A stretch of 25,916 nucleotides of DNA from Pseudomonadota bacterium. GTDB taxonomy: Bacteria > Pseudomonadota > Gammaproteobacteria > Steroidobacterales > Steroidobacteraceae. The translations under genes and the position numbers were made by a program. This document shows positions 24,824-25,916 of the stretch, piece by piece; the stretch's first letter is position 1, and each line of letters opens with the position of its first letter. The notes beneath the pieces are model-generated. The model ran no database searches. It worked only from the letters and a program-made list of their open reading frames with translations, and was not told where the DNA came from. The stretch lies in contig JAEWBG010000013.1 of the NCBI GenBank assembly GCA_023391335.1, positions 1-25,916 of the forward strand, read 5' to 3'.

Positions 24824-25594
24824 CTACGTGCGCGCGGCTACTGCAGCAACTTTCTTGCTCAACACCTTCACCTTCTTGCCGTACAGCATGAAGATCACGC
24901 GCATGCAGGCTTCCAGAAAGCCGGTGACGGCAAGGCCGATGTAGTTCAGCGGATTCTTCCAAAACACGTATAGCTTCAAGGCGAACGGTCGGATGTTCTT
25001 GAAGCCGCCGAGTTCGAGCAGTTGGGTCAAGCTGTATTCGGTGACGAGATAGAAGTGGTCGATGTTGTGCGACAGATTCTCAGAGCCCACCAGAGGATTC
25101 GCAGCGTTCATCGCATAAACGATTACGCGACCGTTCGGACGCAAAGAGGTATGACACAGGCGCAAGAACTCGATCGTTTCAGCGTGCGTGAGGTGATTCA
25201 ATTCCTGCTCCGGGATGATCACATCGAATTCCCCTCGCCGTGCTTCGAGGTATTCGAAAGCACGCGCAGTTTCGCACGACAATCCTCGGCGACGGCCGTA
25301 TTCGACTTTGGCCGGATCGGAATCGATGCCGATGACGGACTTGTAACCAGCCTGCTTCAACACTTCGAGCAAATAACCCGGCCCACAACTGACGACCAAG
25401 ATGCGCGCGTTGCGATCGTCAGGCAGATGCGGCAAGTAATTGGCTCGATAGTATGCGGCGAACGATTTGTAACCCGACTCTACGTCTTTCGGCGCCTGCC
25501 AATACGAATCGAAGGGCTCCAATCGCGCCGCCAGCGTATCCGACCTCGATGCCGATTGCGGAGCACGATCGTTCAAGAGGGGTTGCGCACTCAT
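24824..25594 (-). CDS. Class I SAM-dependent methyltransferase with hydrophobic C-terminal tail
   Basis: The 256-residue protein has the methyltransferase fold: ILVVSCGPGYLLEVLKQAG (motif I, glycine loop with C-G-P-G), VIGIDSDPAKVEYG (acidic loop), FDVIIPEQELNHLTHAE and LRPNGRVIVYAMNA. The last 45 residues are hydrophobic and basic (NYIGLAVTGFLEACMRVIFMLYG), suggesting membrane association. Such proteins are frequent in polysaccharide loci and may methylate a lipid-linked sugar. The ATG has AGGT 8 bases upstream. It stands alone and faces the kinase operon. Note it reads SCGPG where the first methyltransferase in the window reads IGCGSG; the two are not close paralogues. Substrate is unknown. 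Confidence 0.82.
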   Translation of the reverse strand: MSAQPLLNDRAPQSASRSDTLAARLEPFDSYWQAPKDVESGYKSFAAYYRANYLPHLPDDRNARILVVSCGPGYLLEVLKQAGYKSVIGIDSDPAKVEYGRRRGLSCETARAFEYLEARRGEFDVIIPEQELNHLTHAETIEFLRLCHTSLRPNGRVIVYAMNAANPLVGSENLSHNIDHFYLVTEYSLTQLLELGGFKNIRPFALKLYVFWKNPLNYIGLAVTGFLEACMRVIFMLYGKKVKVLSKKVAAVAART

Positions 25595-25632
25595 GGCTGT
25601 GACCTGCGGTAAGACTCAGAGGCAGAAGATCG

Positions 25633-25646
25633 CAGGTAAATACCTG
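25633..25646. promoter_or_regulatory. Palindrome upstream of the second methyltransferase gene
   Basis: CAGGTA-AA-TACCTG is a perfect 14-base inverted repeat, 39-52 bases upstream of the ATG at 25594. Its size and position suit a dimeric repressor operator over the promoter. No regulator is seen near it and no family is recognised. Confidence 0.4.
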
Positions 25647-25694
25647 ACGCGGCGGGAAGGTTCCGCAAGGATGGGGTTCGGCCGCTCTCGGCGT

Positions 25695-25732
25695 CCTGCC
25701 TTCGCGGCATTAGCACATCCATGTGCGGCAGG
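25695..25732. repeat. REP-like imperfect palindrome
   Basis: The right arm ATGTGCGGCAGG (25721-25732) is complementary to two left-arm blocks, CCTGCC (25695-25700) and GCACAT (25713-25718), with a 12-base insertion between them and a 2-base loop. This looks like an intergenic REP/BIME-type hairpin. The RAYT gene at the other end of the window makes that reading reasonable, but no shared sequence with the TGGGTGTCC array is seen. Confidence 0.5.
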
Positions 25733-25770
25733 GTTCGGGGGTTCGGAGGTCTAGCAGGAGATCCTTCTTA

Positions 25771-25858
25771 GATCCACGATCCACGATCCACCGTTCCCCT
25801 CTCCCCTCTCCCCTCTCCCCTCTTTCCCATTCACCAGCCCCTAGTCACCAGTCACTAC
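25771..25858. repeat. Consecutive heptamer tandem arrays
   Basis: Three different arrays with a 7-base period follow one another: GATCCAC three times (25771-25791), TCCCCTC four times (25795-25822), and a degenerate TCACCAG series (25831-25858). No coding frame is supported over them. From 25595 to the window end there is no gene beyond these repeats and the two palindromes. Confidence 0.75.
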
Positions 25859-25916
25859 TCTGTCGTCCCATTCCGTACACCACGATCCGGGTCCGACTAT
25901 TCGCATCTAAGGCAGG

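Overview
The window looks like a chromosomal exopolysaccharide (EPS) or surface-polysaccharide locus from a proteobacterium, most likely a gammaproteobacterium. The clues are high-50s % GC (judged by eye), sigma-54 promoters, a RAYT-type (REP-associated tyrosine) transposase, a CtlX-type hydrolase, a proteobacterial Ser/Thr kinase and a FAD-type glycerol-3-phosphate dehydrogenase. I cannot name a genus from the sequence alone.

Layout. (1) 1-529: the 5' part of a RAYT transposase runs off the left edge. Behind its start lies a degenerate array of a TGGGTGTCC repeat. (2) 530-12440, all on the minus strand: a tightly packed polysaccharide operon. In transcription order it holds a SAM methyltransferase, two GT4 glycosyltransferases, a CapK/PaaK-like adenylate-forming enzyme, a heparinase II/III-like protein, a glutamine-dependent asparagine-synthase-like amidotransferase and a third GT4 enzyme. 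A QueC-like PP-loop protein and a CtlX-type hydrolase follow after small gaps. Most junctions are ATGA/GTGA overlaps or direct stop-start contacts. (3) 12812-16335, minus: a Wzx-type flippase and a GT39-type membrane glycosyltransferase. (4) 16526-18002, minus: a secreted pectate-lyase-like protein with a perfect 15-bp terminator. (5) 18452-19762, plus: an O-antigen ligase/polymerase. (6) 19916-24605, plus: glycerol-3-phosphate dehydrogenase, an NAD-dependent epimerase and a membrane Ser/Thr kinase with a C-terminal Calx-beta domain. (7) 24606-25916: a second methyltransferase (minus) between two stretches of short-period repeats and a REP-like palindrome.

How it may work. Three near-identical sigma-54 promoter cores (TGGTAYGCANCTTGCT, each with exact GG-N10-GC spacing) sit in front of the methyltransferase operon, the GT39/flippase unit and the ligase/polymerase gene. 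Assembly, export and polymerisation therefore appear to be switched on together by one RpoN-dependent activator that is not in the window. The two uronate-type lyases (heparinase-like and pectate-lyase-like) and the amidotransferase suggest a polymer rich in uronic acid or uronamide; this is inference. The most unusual enzymology is a QueC-like protein with an intact PP-loop and all four zinc cysteines. It is encoded with an Asn-synthase-like enzyme and an adenylate-forming enzyme, and no queuosine gene is visible nearby.
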